The notes beneath the pieces are model-generated. The model worked only from the letters and a program-made list of their open reading frames with translations, made no database searches and was not told the origin of the DNA. 64,000 bases of DNA from CAVUNY01 sp963843535 (GTDB lineage Bacteria; Chloroflexota; Anaerolineae; Anaerolineales; Anaerolineaceae), in the NCBI GenBank assembly GCA_963843535.1, contig CAWJKU010000002.1, positions 664,055 to 728,054 of the forward strand, given 5' to 3'. The translations under genes were made by a program, and so were the position numbers. Numbering within the stretch: position 1 is the stretch's first letter; each line of letters opens with the position of its first letter. This document shows positions 1-9,459 of the stretch, piece by piece.

Positions 1-348
1 CTTCCCATATAAGGCCACCCGGCCTGATGTGACGCCGGCATCCTGCAGCATCCTTTGATATTTTAAAACACCAGCCTGAAAAAGGTCGCCGTTCGTTTCT
101 TTTAAAAGCCCACCGATCGGATAATTTGTATAACTGCGAGTGTCCAGTCCTGACTTGGCAGCTTCATCACGTTCCATCGGCCCATGAAAAAGGGTTGCGC
201 CTTTCCCGCACGGTTTGATCAGGTCGGCGTTGGTCAGGTGACCTCCCCCAGTCAAATAAACCATCGCCGGATTATGCTGTGCTCCACCCATCACCCACAA
301 CGCATCCAGCTGGTACTTTTGCATTAACGCATCAATGTCAGATTTCAT
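1..348 (-). CDS. Xaa-Pro peptidase/creatinase-like protein, N-terminal part (runs off the window)
   Basis: Reading from the ATG at 348 to the window edge gives 116 residues without a stop. The start (MKSDIDALMQKYQLDALWV) followed by a VYLTGGGH segment resembles the N-terminal creatinase-like domain of M24 peptidases (Xaa-Pro aminopeptidase type). In this family that domain precedes a pita-bread metallopeptidase domain, which would lie outside the window. The start is 11 bases after the selA stop on the same strand, so the two are probably co-transcribed. The substrate cannot be inferred. Family call is moderate because the metal-binding half is not visible. Confidence 0.7.
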   Translation of the reverse strand, partial: MKSDIDALMQKYQLDALWVMGGAQHNPAMVYLTGGGHLTNADLIKPCGKGATLFHGPMERDEAAKSGLDTRSYTNYPIGGLLKETNGDLFQAGVLKYQRMLQDAGVTSGRVALYGK

Positions 349-359
349 GATCCTGGTAA

Positions 360-1715
360 TTAAGCCTTTCCCATCGCATTTTTTATTGCCAGCAACAAGG
401 CATCTTCTTGCCCGGCAAGCACGCAACGCGGGTCGAATACAACTCGTTCATCAGCGATGCGAGCGATAACCGGTGGGGTCATATCCCGCAGTTTCGCAAG
501 AAATTTGTTTGGCTGCGGCACCTGAAGAGACAATAGAAAAGTTGGCAGTGTTTCTTCAGGCAGAGAACCCCCACCCACAGTAGATCTACCGTCGATTACC
601 GTTCCACAACCTGCTTTTTCACGCCAATTTTCGGCGCGAGTTTTTAATTGCTCTGGCGTTTCAGAGATCATCTGCCAGATTGGAATCTCTCGTTCAGCTT
701 CATCCTTTATATAATGCAGTAAAGTTGCTGAAAGCGCAGCCAGGCAAAGCTTATCCGCTCTTACGGCGCGCGCCAAAGGGTGTCTGGCGATTTTTTTCAC
801 CAACTCCTTGCGTCCGATGATAATTCCGGCTTGCGGACCGCCCAATAATTTGTCGCCAGAAAAACAGATCAGATCTGCTCCAGCCGCCATCGAGTCCTGG
901 ATTGTCGGTTCGTGGGTCAGGCCAAAACGGGCTGTATCCAGCAAACTTCCCGAACCCAGATCGTCCATCAAAGCCACGCCGGCATGGTGCGCCGAATCAG
1001 CGATTTCATGCAGTTCAGGCTCACTGGTAAAACCAACCAGTTTGAAGTTGGAGTGGTGGGCGCGTAGGACAAGTGCGGCGGGCTCCTGCAACGCCAGATC
1101 ATAATCATGGATGTGGACTTTGTTGGTGGTTCCTATCTCCACCAGTTTAGCCCCGCTTTCCCTCATTACATCCGGGATCCTGAAGCCTCCCCCAATTTCT
1201 ACCAGCTGCGAGCGAGAGATAACCACCCGTTTTCCTTTTGCCAGGGCAGAAAGCGATAGCAAGACAGCGGCAGCGTTATTGTTCACAACCAGGGCAGCCT
1301 CTGCTCCTGTCAGACGGGTCATCAGGGTTTCAGCATGAATAGATCTCGAACCGCGAATGCCGCGGGGCAAATCATATTCCAGGGTTGAATACCCCGACGC
1401 CGTGTTGAAAACAGCCTGTATGGCTGCCTGGCTGAGCGGCGAGCGGCCCAGGTTGGTATGCAAAATAACCCCGGTGGCATTAATCACCGGGACCAAAGTC
1501 GGTTCGAGCCAGGATTCGAGCTCGATTTGGACTTTCTCTAATATGACATTACGATCGGGAAGGGTACAGCCACCTTCTAGCTTATTTCGTAAAGAACTTA
1601 AGGTTGAGCGTATCGCCTCGAGAGTCAGCGGTCGGCCATACTGTTCCACCAAAGCATTTGCCTGGCGGGTCTGCAGTAAAGTCTCCACCGCCGGAATGCT
1701 CCGGCGATCACCCAT
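360..1715 (-). CDS. selA: L-seryl-tRNA(Sec) selenium transferase
   Basis: SelA is the PLP-dependent enzyme that converts Ser-tRNA(Sec) to Sec-tRNA(Sec) using selenophosphate. The 451-residue product has the family length. The PLP lysine lies in the FSGDKLLGGPQAG motif (about K289), preceded by the GTTNK and DDLGSGSLLD segments typical of SelA. The frame is open to an ATG at 1775, but the ATG at 1715 overlaps the end of the upstream gene by 8 bases and gives the usual N-terminus (MGDRRSIPAVETLL), so I prefer it. selB, selC and selD are not in this window. Confidence 0.93.
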   Translation of the reverse strand: MGDRRSIPAVETLLQTRQANALVEQYGRPLTLEAIRSTLSSLRNKLEGGCTLPDRNVILEKVQIELESWLEPTLVPVINATGVILHTNLGRSPLSQAAIQAVFNTASGYSTLEYDLPRGIRGSRSIHAETLMTRLTGAEAALVVNNNAAAVLLSLSALAKGKRVVISRSQLVEIGGGFRIPDVMRESGAKLVEIGTTNKVHIHDYDLALQEPAALVLRAHHSNFKLVGFTSEPELHEIADSAHHAGVALMDDLGSGSLLDTARFGLTHEPTIQDSMAAGADLICFSGDKLLGGPQAGIIIGRKELVKKIARHPLARAVRADKLCLAALSATLLHYIKDEAEREIPIWQMISETPEQLKTRAENWREKAGCGTVIDGRSTVGGGSLPEETLPTFLLSLQVPQPNKFLAKLRDMTPPVIARIADERVVFDPRCVLAGQEDALLLAIKNAMGKA

Positions 1716-2121
1716 TTTCTGGCTCCTTGGGTGGCTGCCAGCGAGCGCGTTCTCCCATGCGCAGGAAGATTTCAACCAGAATTAAACCGACTGCCAGAAA
1801 GAAAGCGATCACGCCGTTCAATATCCGGCCTTGCTGCAGCCAGATTAATAAGCAGCCGTAGATGCCAACCCACACCGATTGGCGCAGGAGTACCCCTTCA
1901 TCCGCTGCCGGGTTCGTGGGAAAGCGGCGGTTTAAAAAACCTACGACCGGCAGAGAGGTTCCGCTCAAGGCTAGCATGGTAAAGAAGAAGAACAGCCAGC
2001 GAAAACCCAATTCAGGATCAGTGCCCAAAACGATATATGCCAGGCCCGCCCAACCGGCGGCTCCCAGAACAATACCAGAGATGAGAATTGGTAAGTAAGG
2101 AGGAAATTTAGGCGTCTCCAC
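1708..2121 (-). CDS. Small four-helix membrane protein, unknown function
   Basis: A 137-residue protein with about four hydrophobic segments: LPILISGIVLGAAGWAGLAY, a WLFFFFTMLALSG region, VWVGIYGCLLIWL, and VIAFFLAVGLILVEIFL. It ends with a charged Pro-rich tail. No catalytic motif is visible and I do not recognise the family. Its last codons overlap the selA start, so the two are translationally coupled, but nothing shows a role in selenium metabolism. Confidence 0.75.
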   Translation of the reverse strand: METPKFPPYLPILISGIVLGAAGWAGLAYIVLGTDPELGFRWLFFFFTMLALSGTSLPVVGFLNRRFPTNPAADEGVLLRQSVWVGIYGCLLIWLQQGRILNGVIAFFLAVGLILVEIFLRMGERARWQPPKEPENG

Positions 2122-2189
2122 AGATAGACCTCCAGGAATGATTATATCCTAACCTTTTTAATTTTTCGTATTGCATTACATGCGAAGGT

Positions 2190-2218
2190 TTGCATTTTTA
2201 TTTCGATTATGGTAATAT
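2190..2218 (+). promoter_or_regulatory. Sigma-70-type promoter of the metH leader
   Basis: TTGCAT (2190-2195) and TAATAT (2213-2218) are separated by 17 bases, a good vegetative promoter. The predicted start near 2225 lies about 30 bases before the SAM-I aptamer, so the whole riboswitch would be transcribed. Confidence 0.7.
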
Positions 2219-2256
2219 CTTCAAAATTACTCAACATTCCCGGTACATCCGGGCAG

Positions 2257-2360
2257 CTCATCGAGAGAGGTGGAGGGAACCGGCCCTGCGAAACCTCGGC
2301 AACCGCTCTGAGAAGTTGGTGCCAATTCCGGCAGGATCTATGGAGATCCTGGAAGATGAG
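2257..2360 (+). promoter_or_regulatory. SAM-I (S-box) riboswitch aptamer
   Basis: The S-box consensus is recognisable in order: P1 5' strand CTCATC (2257-2262) with GAGAG, the AGGTGGAGGGAACCGGCCC block, GAAACCTCGGCAACC, GGTGCCAATTCCGGCAG, and the P1 3' strand GATGAG (2355-2360). SAM binding stabilises P1 and lets the downstream terminator form, stopping transcription when methionine and SAM are plentiful. Placement directly ahead of metH and a second methionine-synthesis gene fits this exactly. Confidence 0.95.
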
Positions 2361-2374
2361 GGTATCGACGCGAT

Positions 2375-2410
2375 GCGGTCCTCTCATTTTTGAGAGGAAC
2401 GCTTTTTTTT
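2375..2410 (+). terminator. Intrinsic terminator of the SAM-I expression platform
   Basis: A 12-bp stem with one mismatch (left arm 2375-2386, TTTT loop, right arm 2391-2402) is followed by eight T residues (2403-2410). The CTCTCAT of its left arm can alternatively pair with the GATGAGG at the 3' side of P1 (2355-2361), which would make the antiterminator in the absence of SAM. This is a standard transcriptional OFF switch. Confidence 0.9.
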
Positions 2411-2457
2411 GATAACCTTATCCCAACTCCTGAATGTGATCGAAAGAAGGAGGCAAC

Positions 2458-5400
2458 ATGCCCCACATTAACTATACGAAACATGATTACCTGGATGCTC
2501 TTGAAACGCGCGTGCTTATTTTTGATGGTGCGATGGGCACCAACCTGCAAATACAAAATTTGACCGTTGAGCAATTTGGTGGTGAAAAAACATTTGGCTG
2601 CAACGATTTTCTGGTGATCAGTTATCCGCAGGCAGTGGAAAAAGTCCACCGTTCGTTTCTCGAAGTAGGTGTCGATGTCATTGAAACCTGCACTTTTCGT
2701 GCCAACCGGTTGACGTTGGCGGAATATGGACTCGCCGAACGCACCCAGGAAATTAACCTGGCTGGGGCACGGTTGGCGCGCCGAATTGCCGATGAATATA
2801 CGCAGTCAAGCAGCCAGAAACGCTTTGTCGCCGGCTCGATTGGCCCCTCTGGAAAGCTCCCGTCGCTGGATGATCCAGAAATGTCGAACATCGATTATGA
2901 AGGGCTGCTGGACGTGTTTTATGAGCAGGCGCTCGGTTTAGTGAACGGCGGCGTGGATTTGCTGCTGATCGAGACATCTCAGGATATCCTCGAAGTAAAA
3001 GCGGCAATCAGCGGCATTCAAAAGGCCTTTTCAGAAACCGGTATCGTACTGCCCATCCAGGCCCAGGTCACCCTGGATACTACCGGGCGGATGCTTCTAG
3101 GTACCGATATTTCCGCTGTTTTGGCAACTCTGGAAGGGATGGGAATTGCAGCCATCGGTTTGAATTGTTCAACCGGCCCTGATTACATGCGCGAACCAAT
3201 CCGTTATTTGGGAGAGCTCTCCACCTTGCCGGTTTCCTGCATCCCCAATGCCGGTTTGCCATTGAATGTAGACGGGCAGGCTGTCTACCCGCTTGAGCCG
3301 GAACCCTTTGCGGAAACACTGGCAGAATTTGTCGAAAAATACCATATCAATATCGTTGGCGGCTGCTGCGGGACCACCCCCGTTCATCTGCAAAAATTGG
3401 TCAGCCGTCTGCGCGAACGCCAGACCGAACCGCGCCCGATTTACAGCCCTCCCCAGCTGGCTTCGGCCGTCCAGGCGACCGCGATGCAGCAAGAACCCAG
3501 GCCGTTCCTGATCGGCGAACGCTGCAATACCCAGGGTTCAGCTAAATTCAAACAGGTGATCTTGGATCAGGATTTCGACGGTGCGCTGAGCATCGCCCGC
3601 CAGCAGGTAAATTCCGGCGCCCATGGATTGGATCTGTGCGTGGCGCTGACGGAACGCGGCGACGAAACCGAGACCATGCGCCGCCTGGTAAAGAAATTGT
3701 CGCCAGTTGTCCGCTCTCCATTGGTGATCGATTCCACCGAATTAGATGTGATTGAGATCGCGCTGCAAACCGCCCCTGGAAGATGCATGATCAATTCAAC
3801 TCACCTGGAGAGCGGGCGGGTAAAAGCCGACCGCATTTTTGGCCTGGCTCGGAAATACAATGCCGCCGTGATCTGCCTGACCATTGATGAACAGGGCATG
3901 GCCAAAACCCGGGAACGCAAACTGGAAATCGCGCGGCGCATCCATGACATTGCAACCCGAGAGCATGGGTTGAAACCCGGTGACCTGGTATTCGACGCCC
4001 TGACATTTACCCTGGCTACGGGTGATATCGAATTCAGCGAGTCTGCTGTTGAAACTATCGAGGGTATTCGCTTGATCAAAGCCCAGCTGCCCGGTGTCTT
4101 GACCTCTTTGGGTGTGAGCAACGTCTCCTTCGGATTAACCCCAGCAGCGCGGGCAGTGATCAATTCGGTCATGTTGTACCACTGCGTGCAAGCCGGACTG
4201 GATATGGCAATCGTCAATCCGGCCCAGATCACCCCCTACGCAGAAATCCCAGAACAAGAACGCGCCCTGGTAGAAGACTTGATTTTCAACCGCCAACCGG
4301 ACGCGTTAACCCGTTTGATCAATCATTTTGAAGCCTCAGGCCCCGCCACGCGCAGCAAATCCAGCTCCGAAACATCCCTTGAGGGCCTTTCCCCGGAACA
4401 GCGCGTCCAAAAACGGATTCTGGTGAGGCTCAAAGATGGAATTGAATCCGACCTGGATGACATCCTTCAGAGGTATCCCCGCCAGGAATGGCCTCAGGCT
4501 GCCGTAAACATTCTGAATACCGTCCTCTTACCCGCGATGAAAGAAGTGGGTGACAAATTCGGCGCTGGTGAACTGATCCTGCCATTCGTGCTTCAATCCG
4601 CTGAAGTGATGAAAAAAGCGGTCAGTCACGTAGAACAGTTCCTGGAACGCAAAGAAGGGGTAACCAAAGGCACCATCGTCCTGGCGACGGTTTACGGCGA
4701 TGTGCATGATATCGGCAAGAATCTGGTCAAAACGATCCTGTCCAATAATGGCTATACGGTCATCGACCTTGGCAAACAGGTGCCGGCAGAAACGATCATT
4801 TCCAAAGCCGTCGAAACCAGCGCCGATGCGATCGGTTTAAGCGCGCTTCTGGTTTCAACCAGCAAACAAATGCCGTTGATTGTCAATGAACTGCACCGGA
4901 GAAAACTGAATATCCCGGTTCTAATCGGCGGCGCGGCCATTAACCGCCGTTTTGGGCGGCGCATATTGCTTACCGACCGCGATGAATATTATGAGGCGGG
5001 CGTTTATTATTGTAAAGATGCCTTTGAAGGCCTGTCGACGATGGATGACTTGATCCAAACAGAGTCGCGTGCCAGGCTTAGCGCACAAATCCGCCTAGAA
5101 TCGGAAAAAGAATTGGGGCGCGGGATCCAGACCTCAGCTGCCGCCCCTATCCTGCAGCGATCAACGGTGCCCCTCACCAAACTTATTCCCCGGCCGCCTT
5201 CCTGGGGTCCAAGAGTGGTGCGCTCTATGCCGCTGGACGCTGTTTTTCAGCATCTGGCCAAAAATGAATTATTCCGCCTTTCCTGGGGCGCGAAAAATAC
5301 CCATGGAGAAGCCTGGGAAGAGCTGCAGGTGGAATATGAACGCCGTCTGGTAGCGATGCGCCGCCAGGCTCTGGCCGAAGGTTGGCTGAAACCGCAGGGT

Positions 5401-5976
5401 GTGTATGGTTATTGGCCGGCCCAATCCGATGGGAACGATCTGGTCATTTACGAACCTGGCTCCGTCCAGGCTGGATCACCGGCTGAGCAGTCTCGCTTCA
5501 AATTTCCACGCCAACCCTCAAGTGATTTTTTATGCCTGGCAGATTATTTCGCCCCGGTCGATTCAGGCTTGATGGACGTGGTGGCTTTCCAGATTGTGAC
5601 TGTTGGCCAGGAAGCCAGCCAGCGTTTCAGCCGGATGCAGGATGCGAGCGAATACAGCGAAGCTTATTTCACGCATGGTTTAGGCGTGCAGACCGCGGAA
5701 GCCACCGCCGAATATTTACACCAGCACATCCGCCGTGAATTAAACATCCCCTCAGGCCAGGGGAAACGTTATTCATGGGGTTACCCGGCCATTCCCGATT
5801 TGGAGGATCACAGCCAGGTGTTTCAGCTCTTACCGGCAGAGAGCGAATTGGGCATGAGCCTGACATCCGCTTACCAGCTGGTCCCGGAGCAATCCACCGC
5901 CGCGATCATTGTCCACCATCCTGAAGCCAGGTATTTTAATATCGGTGAAAGCCGGGTCGAACAGCTGACCAGGTGA
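2458..5976 (+). CDS. metH: Cobalamin-dependent methionine synthase, full length
   Basis: MetH transfers a methyl group from 5-methyl-THF through cobalamin to homocysteine. The 1172 residues carry all four modules. The zinc homocysteine domain ends with GGCCGT near 301-306. The pterin-binding domain spans roughly 345-610. The cobalamin cap and Rossmann domain contain DVHDIG near 748-753. The C-terminal AdoMet activation domain has RYSWGYPAIPD and the YGYWPA region. The SD (AAGGAGG) lies just before the ATG. It sits directly behind the SAM-I riboswitch and 3 bases before a second methionine gene, so both are presumably controlled by SAM. Confidence 0.96.
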   Translation: MPHINYTKHDYLDALETRVLIFDGAMGTNLQIQNLTVEQFGGEKTFGCNDFLVISYPQAVEKVHRSFLEVGVDVIETCTFRANRLTLAEYGLAERTQEINLAGARLARRIADEYTQSSSQKRFVAGSIGPSGKLPSLDDPEMSNIDYEGLLDVFYEQALGLVNGGVDLLLIETSQDILEVKAAISGIQKAFSETGIVLPIQAQVTLDTTGRMLLGTDISAVLATLEGMGIAAIGLNCSTGPDYMREPIRYLGELSTLPVSCIPNAGLPLNVDGQAVYPLEPEPFAETLAEFVEKYHINIVGGCCGTTPVHLQKLVSRLRERQTEPRPIYSPPQLASAVQATAMQQEPRPFLIGERCNTQGSAKFKQVILDQDFDGALSIARQQVNSGAHGLDLCVALTERGDETETMRRLVKKLSPVVRSPLVIDSTELDVIEIALQTAPGRCMINSTHLESGRVKADRIFGLARKYNAAVICLTIDEQGMAKTRERKLEIARRIHDIATREHGLKPGDLVFDALTFTLATGDIEFSESAVETIEGIRLIKAQLPGVLTSLGVSNVSFGLTPAARAVINSVMLYHCVQAGLDMAIVNPAQITPYAEIPEQERALVEDLIFNRQPDALTRLINHFEASGPATRSKSSSETSLEGLSPEQRVQKRILVRLKDGIESDLDDILQRYPRQEWPQAAVNILNTVLLPAMKEVGDKFGAGELILPFVLQSAEVMKKAVSHVEQFLERKEGVTKGTIVLATVYGDVHDIGKNLVKTILSNNGYTVIDLGKQVPAETIISKAVETSADAIGLSALLVSTSKQMPLIVNELHRRKLNIPVLIGGAAINRRFGRRILLTDRDEYYEAGVYYCKDAFEGLSTMDDLIQTESRARLSAQIRLESEKELGRGIQTSAAAPILQRSTVPLTKLIPRPPSWGPRVVRSMPLDAVFQHLAKNELFRLSWGAKNTHGEAWEELQVEYERRLVAMRRQALAEGWLKPQGVYGYWPAQSDGNDLVIYEPGSVQAGSPAEQSRFKFPRQPSSDFLCLADYFAPVDSGLMDVVAFQIVTVGQEASQRFSRMQDASEYSEAYFTHGLGVQTAEATAEYLHQHIRRELNIPSGQGKRYSWGYPAIPDLEDHSQVFQLLPAESELGMSLTSAYQLVPEQSTAAIIVHHPEARYFNIGESRVEQLTR

Positions 5977-5979
5977 TAT

Positions 5980-7851
5980 ATGGATAAATTGAATTTTTCT
6001 GATCTCCTTGCCGTGTCTCGCCCTATTCTCTCCGATGGGGCGATGGGAACAATTCTCAACCAGCGTGGGGTGGGCTTTGATGATTGCTTTGATGAGCTCA
6101 ATCTCAAGAATCCGGCATTGGTGGCCGAGATTCATCATGAATATATCGATGCCGGTTCACAGGTCATCCAGACCAATACATTTGGCGCAAACCGTTATAA
6201 GCTGGCTCGCCATGGTCTTGAAGAACGGGTCGCAGATATTAATGCAGCTGGGGTCGAGCTTGCCCGGCGGATCATCCTGGCTTCGTTTAAACCGGTTTTA
6301 ATTGCCGGGGACGTCGGACCGCTGGGGGTGCGCCTGGCTCCCTTTGGCCGGGTGCAGCCGGATGAAGCCCGCGAAGCATTCCGCGAGCAGATCACCGCCC
6401 TGGTAAAAGCCGGTATCGACTTGCTCATCATTGAAACAATGACGGATCTATTCGAGGTCAATGAAGCAATCCAGGCAGCGCATGAGTGCTGTCCTGATAT
6501 CCCAATCGTGGCCTCAATGACATTTACCCGCGATGACAGAACATTATTGGGCGACGACCCTGTAAAAGTCGCGACAAAGATCCACGAATTTGGCGCCAGC
6601 CTGATCGGAGTCAACTGTTCAGGTGGGCCGAACCAGCTGCTGCGCATCCTCAAACAAATGCATCAGGCAGTGCCAGACGGTCAGTTTTCGGTGATGCCCA
6701 ACGCAGGTTGGCCAGAGCAGATTGGCGGAAGAATCAAATACCCCGCTGCGCCAGAATATTTTGGCGATTATGCGCTTTCATTCTGGCAAGCCGGCGCCCG
6801 GTTGATCGGCGGATGCTGCGGTACAACTCCTGAACATATTCGTTCGATCGCCAGGGCAGTGGCGAACACAGCCTCCGATCAAATTACCAACGGCATCCTG
6901 GTCTCCTCAACAGAAAGAGATGAGTTCGATCCCACCAGCATGCAGCCGACCAGGTTTGCCCAGAAATTATCTACCGAACGATTTACCATTGCAGTCGAAA
7001 TGGATCCACCCAGAGGACTTTCCACCCACAAACTGTTGGCCGGGGCCAGTTTACTGGCCGAATCCGGCGCAGACGTGATCGATGTCGCCGACAGCCCGAT
7101 GGCGCGCATGCGTATGAGTCCCTGGGCAGTCTGTTCGCTGATCCAGCGCAAGCTCGGAATCGAAACTGTGCTCCATTTTCCAACCCGCGGCCGCAACTTA
7201 CTGCGAGTTCAGGGCGATCTGCTGGCAGCCCATGCGTTGGATGTACGCAATGTTTTCGTGGTGATGGGCGATCCCACCTCGATCGGAGATTATCCCAATG
7301 CCACCGATAATTACGATCTGGTTCCATCGGGCTTGATAAAGCTCATCAAACAAGGTTTTAACACTGGCGTCGATCATGCAGGGGTTAATATTGGCCAGCC
7401 CACATCGTTTTATGTCGGTGCTGCTTTGAATTTGAACCCACTCGATCTTGAAGGAGAGATTAAAACACTGCGGCGCAAACTGCGAGCAGGCGCTGATTTT
7501 ATGCTAACCCAGCCCCTATATGATGTAGAATTATTGCGAGCTTTCCTTGAACGCTACCAATCTGAGTTTGGACCGTTCCCTGTGCCAATCATGATTGGCA
7601 TACTACCTTTAGCCAGTGCGCGCCACGCCGCCTTCTTATCGCAAGAAGTGCCGGGAATAGCAATTCCCCAAATGATTCTGGATCGAATGGAAGGCGCAGG
7701 AGAAAAAGGGGCTCGCATGGGAATCGAGATTGCAGTAGAATTAATTCAACAATTGCAGGACTCAGCCCGGGGTATCTATTTAATGCCGGCGTTCAATCGG
7801 TTTGATTATGCGGCAGAAATTATCGAAACAACTCGCAGATTATTAGATTAA
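5980..7851 (+). CDS. Bifunctional homocysteine S-methyltransferase / methylenetetrahydrofolate reductase (YitJ-like)
   Basis: 623 residues with two fused domains. Residues 1 to about 300 form a BHMT-like homocysteine methyltransferase domain (GAMGT start, IQTNTFGANRY, zinc motif GGCCGT near 277). Residues from about 330 form a MetF-type TIM barrel (AVEMDPPRG, NVFVVMGDP, DFMLTQPLYD) that reduces methylene-THF to methyl-THF using FAD. The arrangement matches Bacillus YitJ. It starts 3 bases after metH and therefore probably shares the S-box switch. It would make methyl-THF for MetH; the N-terminal half may be an alternative, cobalamin-independent methyl transferase. Confidence 0.92.
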   Translation: MDKLNFSDLLAVSRPILSDGAMGTILNQRGVGFDDCFDELNLKNPALVAEIHHEYIDAGSQVIQTNTFGANRYKLARHGLEERVADINAAGVELARRIILASFKPVLIAGDVGPLGVRLAPFGRVQPDEAREAFREQITALVKAGIDLLIIETMTDLFEVNEAIQAAHECCPDIPIVASMTFTRDDRTLLGDDPVKVATKIHEFGASLIGVNCSGGPNQLLRILKQMHQAVPDGQFSVMPNAGWPEQIGGRIKYPAAPEYFGDYALSFWQAGARLIGGCCGTTPEHIRSIARAVANTASDQITNGILVSSTERDEFDPTSMQPTRFAQKLSTERFTIAVEMDPPRGLSTHKLLAGASLLAESGADVIDVADSPMARMRMSPWAVCSLIQRKLGIETVLHFPTRGRNLLRVQGDLLAAHALDVRNVFVVMGDPTSIGDYPNATDNYDLVPSGLIKLIKQGFNTGVDHAGVNIGQPTSFYVGAALNLNPLDLEGEIKTLRRKLRAGADFMLTQPLYDVELLRAFLERYQSEFGPFPVPIMIGILPLASARHAAFLSQEVPGIAIPQMILDRMEGAGEKGARMGIEIAVELIQQLQDSARGIYLMPAFNRFDYAAEIIETTRRLLD

Positions 7852-7901
7852 ACGAGTTTCCACGTAACAGGCGGACCTATCCCAAGACGTGAGGCAGGGG
7901 C

Positions 7902-9119
7902 ATGGCCACACCCTTCGAAAACAAAAAGATCATACTCGGTGTCACCGGATCGATCGCGGCATACAAAGCAGCGGATCTGGCGGCGAAACTTTCAAGTTCC
8001 GGGGCGAATGTGGATGCCATATTGACCCCGAGCGCCGTGAAGTTCGTATCCCCACTCACCTTTCAAACGGTTACTGCCCGACGGGTTTTTACCGAAAAAA
8101 GCTTTTGGAATGGAGAAGACCACGCTCCGCATATCGAGCTGGCCAGCAATGCCGACCTGATAATCATTGCGCCCGCCTCCGCGAATACGATCGCTAAATT
8201 TGCACATGGAATAGCCGATAATTTGCTTACCTTGACTCTTTTGGCAGCAAAATGCCCAATTATGATCGCGCCCGCCATGGATTCTGGTATGTACGAACAT
8301 CCTGCGACCAGCGAGAATGTAAAAATTTTGGAAAGTCGAGGGGTCATTTTTCTTGGGCCTACCAAAGGCCGGTTGGTTTCCGGCTGGGCAGGTATTGGCT
8401 GTATGGTCGAACCATCTGAAATTCTTCCTCAGGTACGATATTTGCTCAGCCGAAAAGGACATATGGCTGGTAAAAAAATTCTGGTTACCGCTGGCAGCAC
8501 TCAAGAACCGATTGATCCCGTGCGGACGATTGTCGGCCTTTCAACAGGCCGGTTCGGATATGCGATAGCCCAGGCTGGCATCGATAACGGCGCAAATGTG
8601 GTATTGATCACCGCGCCCACCTCATTACCAGCTCCGTACGGGGTAAAAAAAATTCCCGTTCGTACTGCCCATGAAATGCATTCAGCGGTCATGACAGAAA
8701 TTAACGTCTGTTATGCATTGATCATGGCCGCTTCGGTCGCTGATTTCCGACCGGTTCATTCCTCCGACCAAAAAATTAAGAAAGTTTCGGGAATTCCCCA
8801 GATTGAACTAGAACCCACAACCGATATCCTGGCGGCTGTTGCCTCCAGGCAGGCGAAAACCGGCATCCCTGAATACTTAATTGGTATCGCCGAAGAAACC
8901 CAGGATGTAATATCTAACGCCTATGCAAAGCTAGAATCCAAACATCTGGATATGGTGGTCGTCAATGATATCAGCAGGCAGGAATCCGGTTTTGACTCCT
9001 CGAACATCAAGGTATCGTTGCTCTATTCTGATGGGAGAATTGAGGAGCTGCCCCTTTTATCCAAAGAATTGGTGGCTGAAAACCTGATCCATCGTATCGA
9101 AACGTGGTCATCTGAATAA
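7902..9119 (+). CDS. coaBC: Bifunctional phosphopantothenoylcysteine synthetase/decarboxylase
   Basis: Catalyses two steps of coenzyme A synthesis: ligation of cysteine to phosphopantothenate, then decarboxylation. The N-terminal flavoprotein half (about 1-190) begins GVTGSIAAYKAADLA and contains the HIELA and APAMDSGMYE motifs, where the active-site His and flavin/substrate loop lie. The C-terminal ligase half contains VTAGSTQEPIDPVR, the RFGYAIA segment, and AASVADFRP with a lysine pair. Length (405) is normal. It follows the methionine genes by 50 bases and may be read from the same transcript. Confidence 0.94.
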   Translation: MATPFENKKIILGVTGSIAAYKAADLAAKLSSSGANVDAILTPSAVKFVSPLTFQTVTARRVFTEKSFWNGEDHAPHIELASNADLIIIAPASANTIAKFAHGIADNLLTLTLLAAKCPIMIAPAMDSGMYEHPATSENVKILESRGVIFLGPTKGRLVSGWAGIGCMVEPSEILPQVRYLLSRKGHMAGKKILVTAGSTQEPIDPVRTIVGLSTGRFGYAIAQAGIDNGANVVLITAPTSLPAPYGVKKIPVRTAHEMHSAVMTEINVCYALIMAASVADFRPVHSSDQKIKKVSGIPQIELEPTTDILAAVASRQAKTGIPEYLIGIAEETQDVISNAYAKLESKHLDMVVVNDISRQESGFDSSNIKVSLLYSDGRIEELPLLSKELVAENLIHRIETWSSE

Positions 9120-9179
9120 ATATTGATGAAGTTATCGAAAATGTAATCATCCTGTATACTCGTTATACGCAACTTGTGT

Positions 9180-9415
9180 CTACAATGAAGGATAAGCTGG
9201 TCGCGCTGGCGCGGACCACGCGCGTGACACTTGCACACCGCCAAAGGCGCACTTCGTGTGACGCATACTTGCCCTCCCGTATACGCGAGGTACGCCCTTC
9301 GGGCGAGGACATCGGGACGATGTGGCGTGCACACCTGCCCCGGATGCAGGTGCCGGGGAGTGCCAGGGAGTGCATGCGAAGCACACCTGCGGTGGGTGAG
9401 CGCGCCTGCGGCAAA
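9180..9415. other. GC-rich, hairpin-dense intergenic block, no supported gene
   Basis: The 425 bases between coaBC and the next gene are mostly filled by a GC-rich segment unlike its AT-richer flanks. Short inverted repeats recur, many with TTCG or GAAG turns: GCCC-TTCG-GGGC-like near 9296-9304, CACCTGC/GCAGGTG near 9335-9352, GTGC...GCAC near 9370-9384, and paired GCGTGACAC/GTGTGACGC near 9223-9265. Several frames stay open over 80-106 codons, but none shows a recognisable domain or SD, and this is expected in GC-rich DNA. It may be a structured RNA, a palindromic repeat cluster or gene debris. Confidence 0.5.
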
Positions 9416-9426
9416 TGATGTGTGGG

Positions 9427-9459
9427 TGGTTTTTGGGCGGCGAAGCCGCCCAAAAACCA
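9427..9459. repeat. Perfect 15-bp hairpin, REP- or terminator-like
   Basis: The arms 9427-9441 and 9445-9459 are perfect complements around a GAA triloop. The stem begins TGGTTTTTGGGCGGC. A-rich and T-rich ends make it look like a bidirectional terminator for coaBC, but no T tract follows the stem. The same layout (ATGATGT, GTGG, TTTTTGG, short GC stem, CCAAAAA) recurs at 11345-11386, and both loci carry the 12-mer GAATCATCAAAA or its complement nearby, suggesting a repeat family. Confidence 0.6.
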
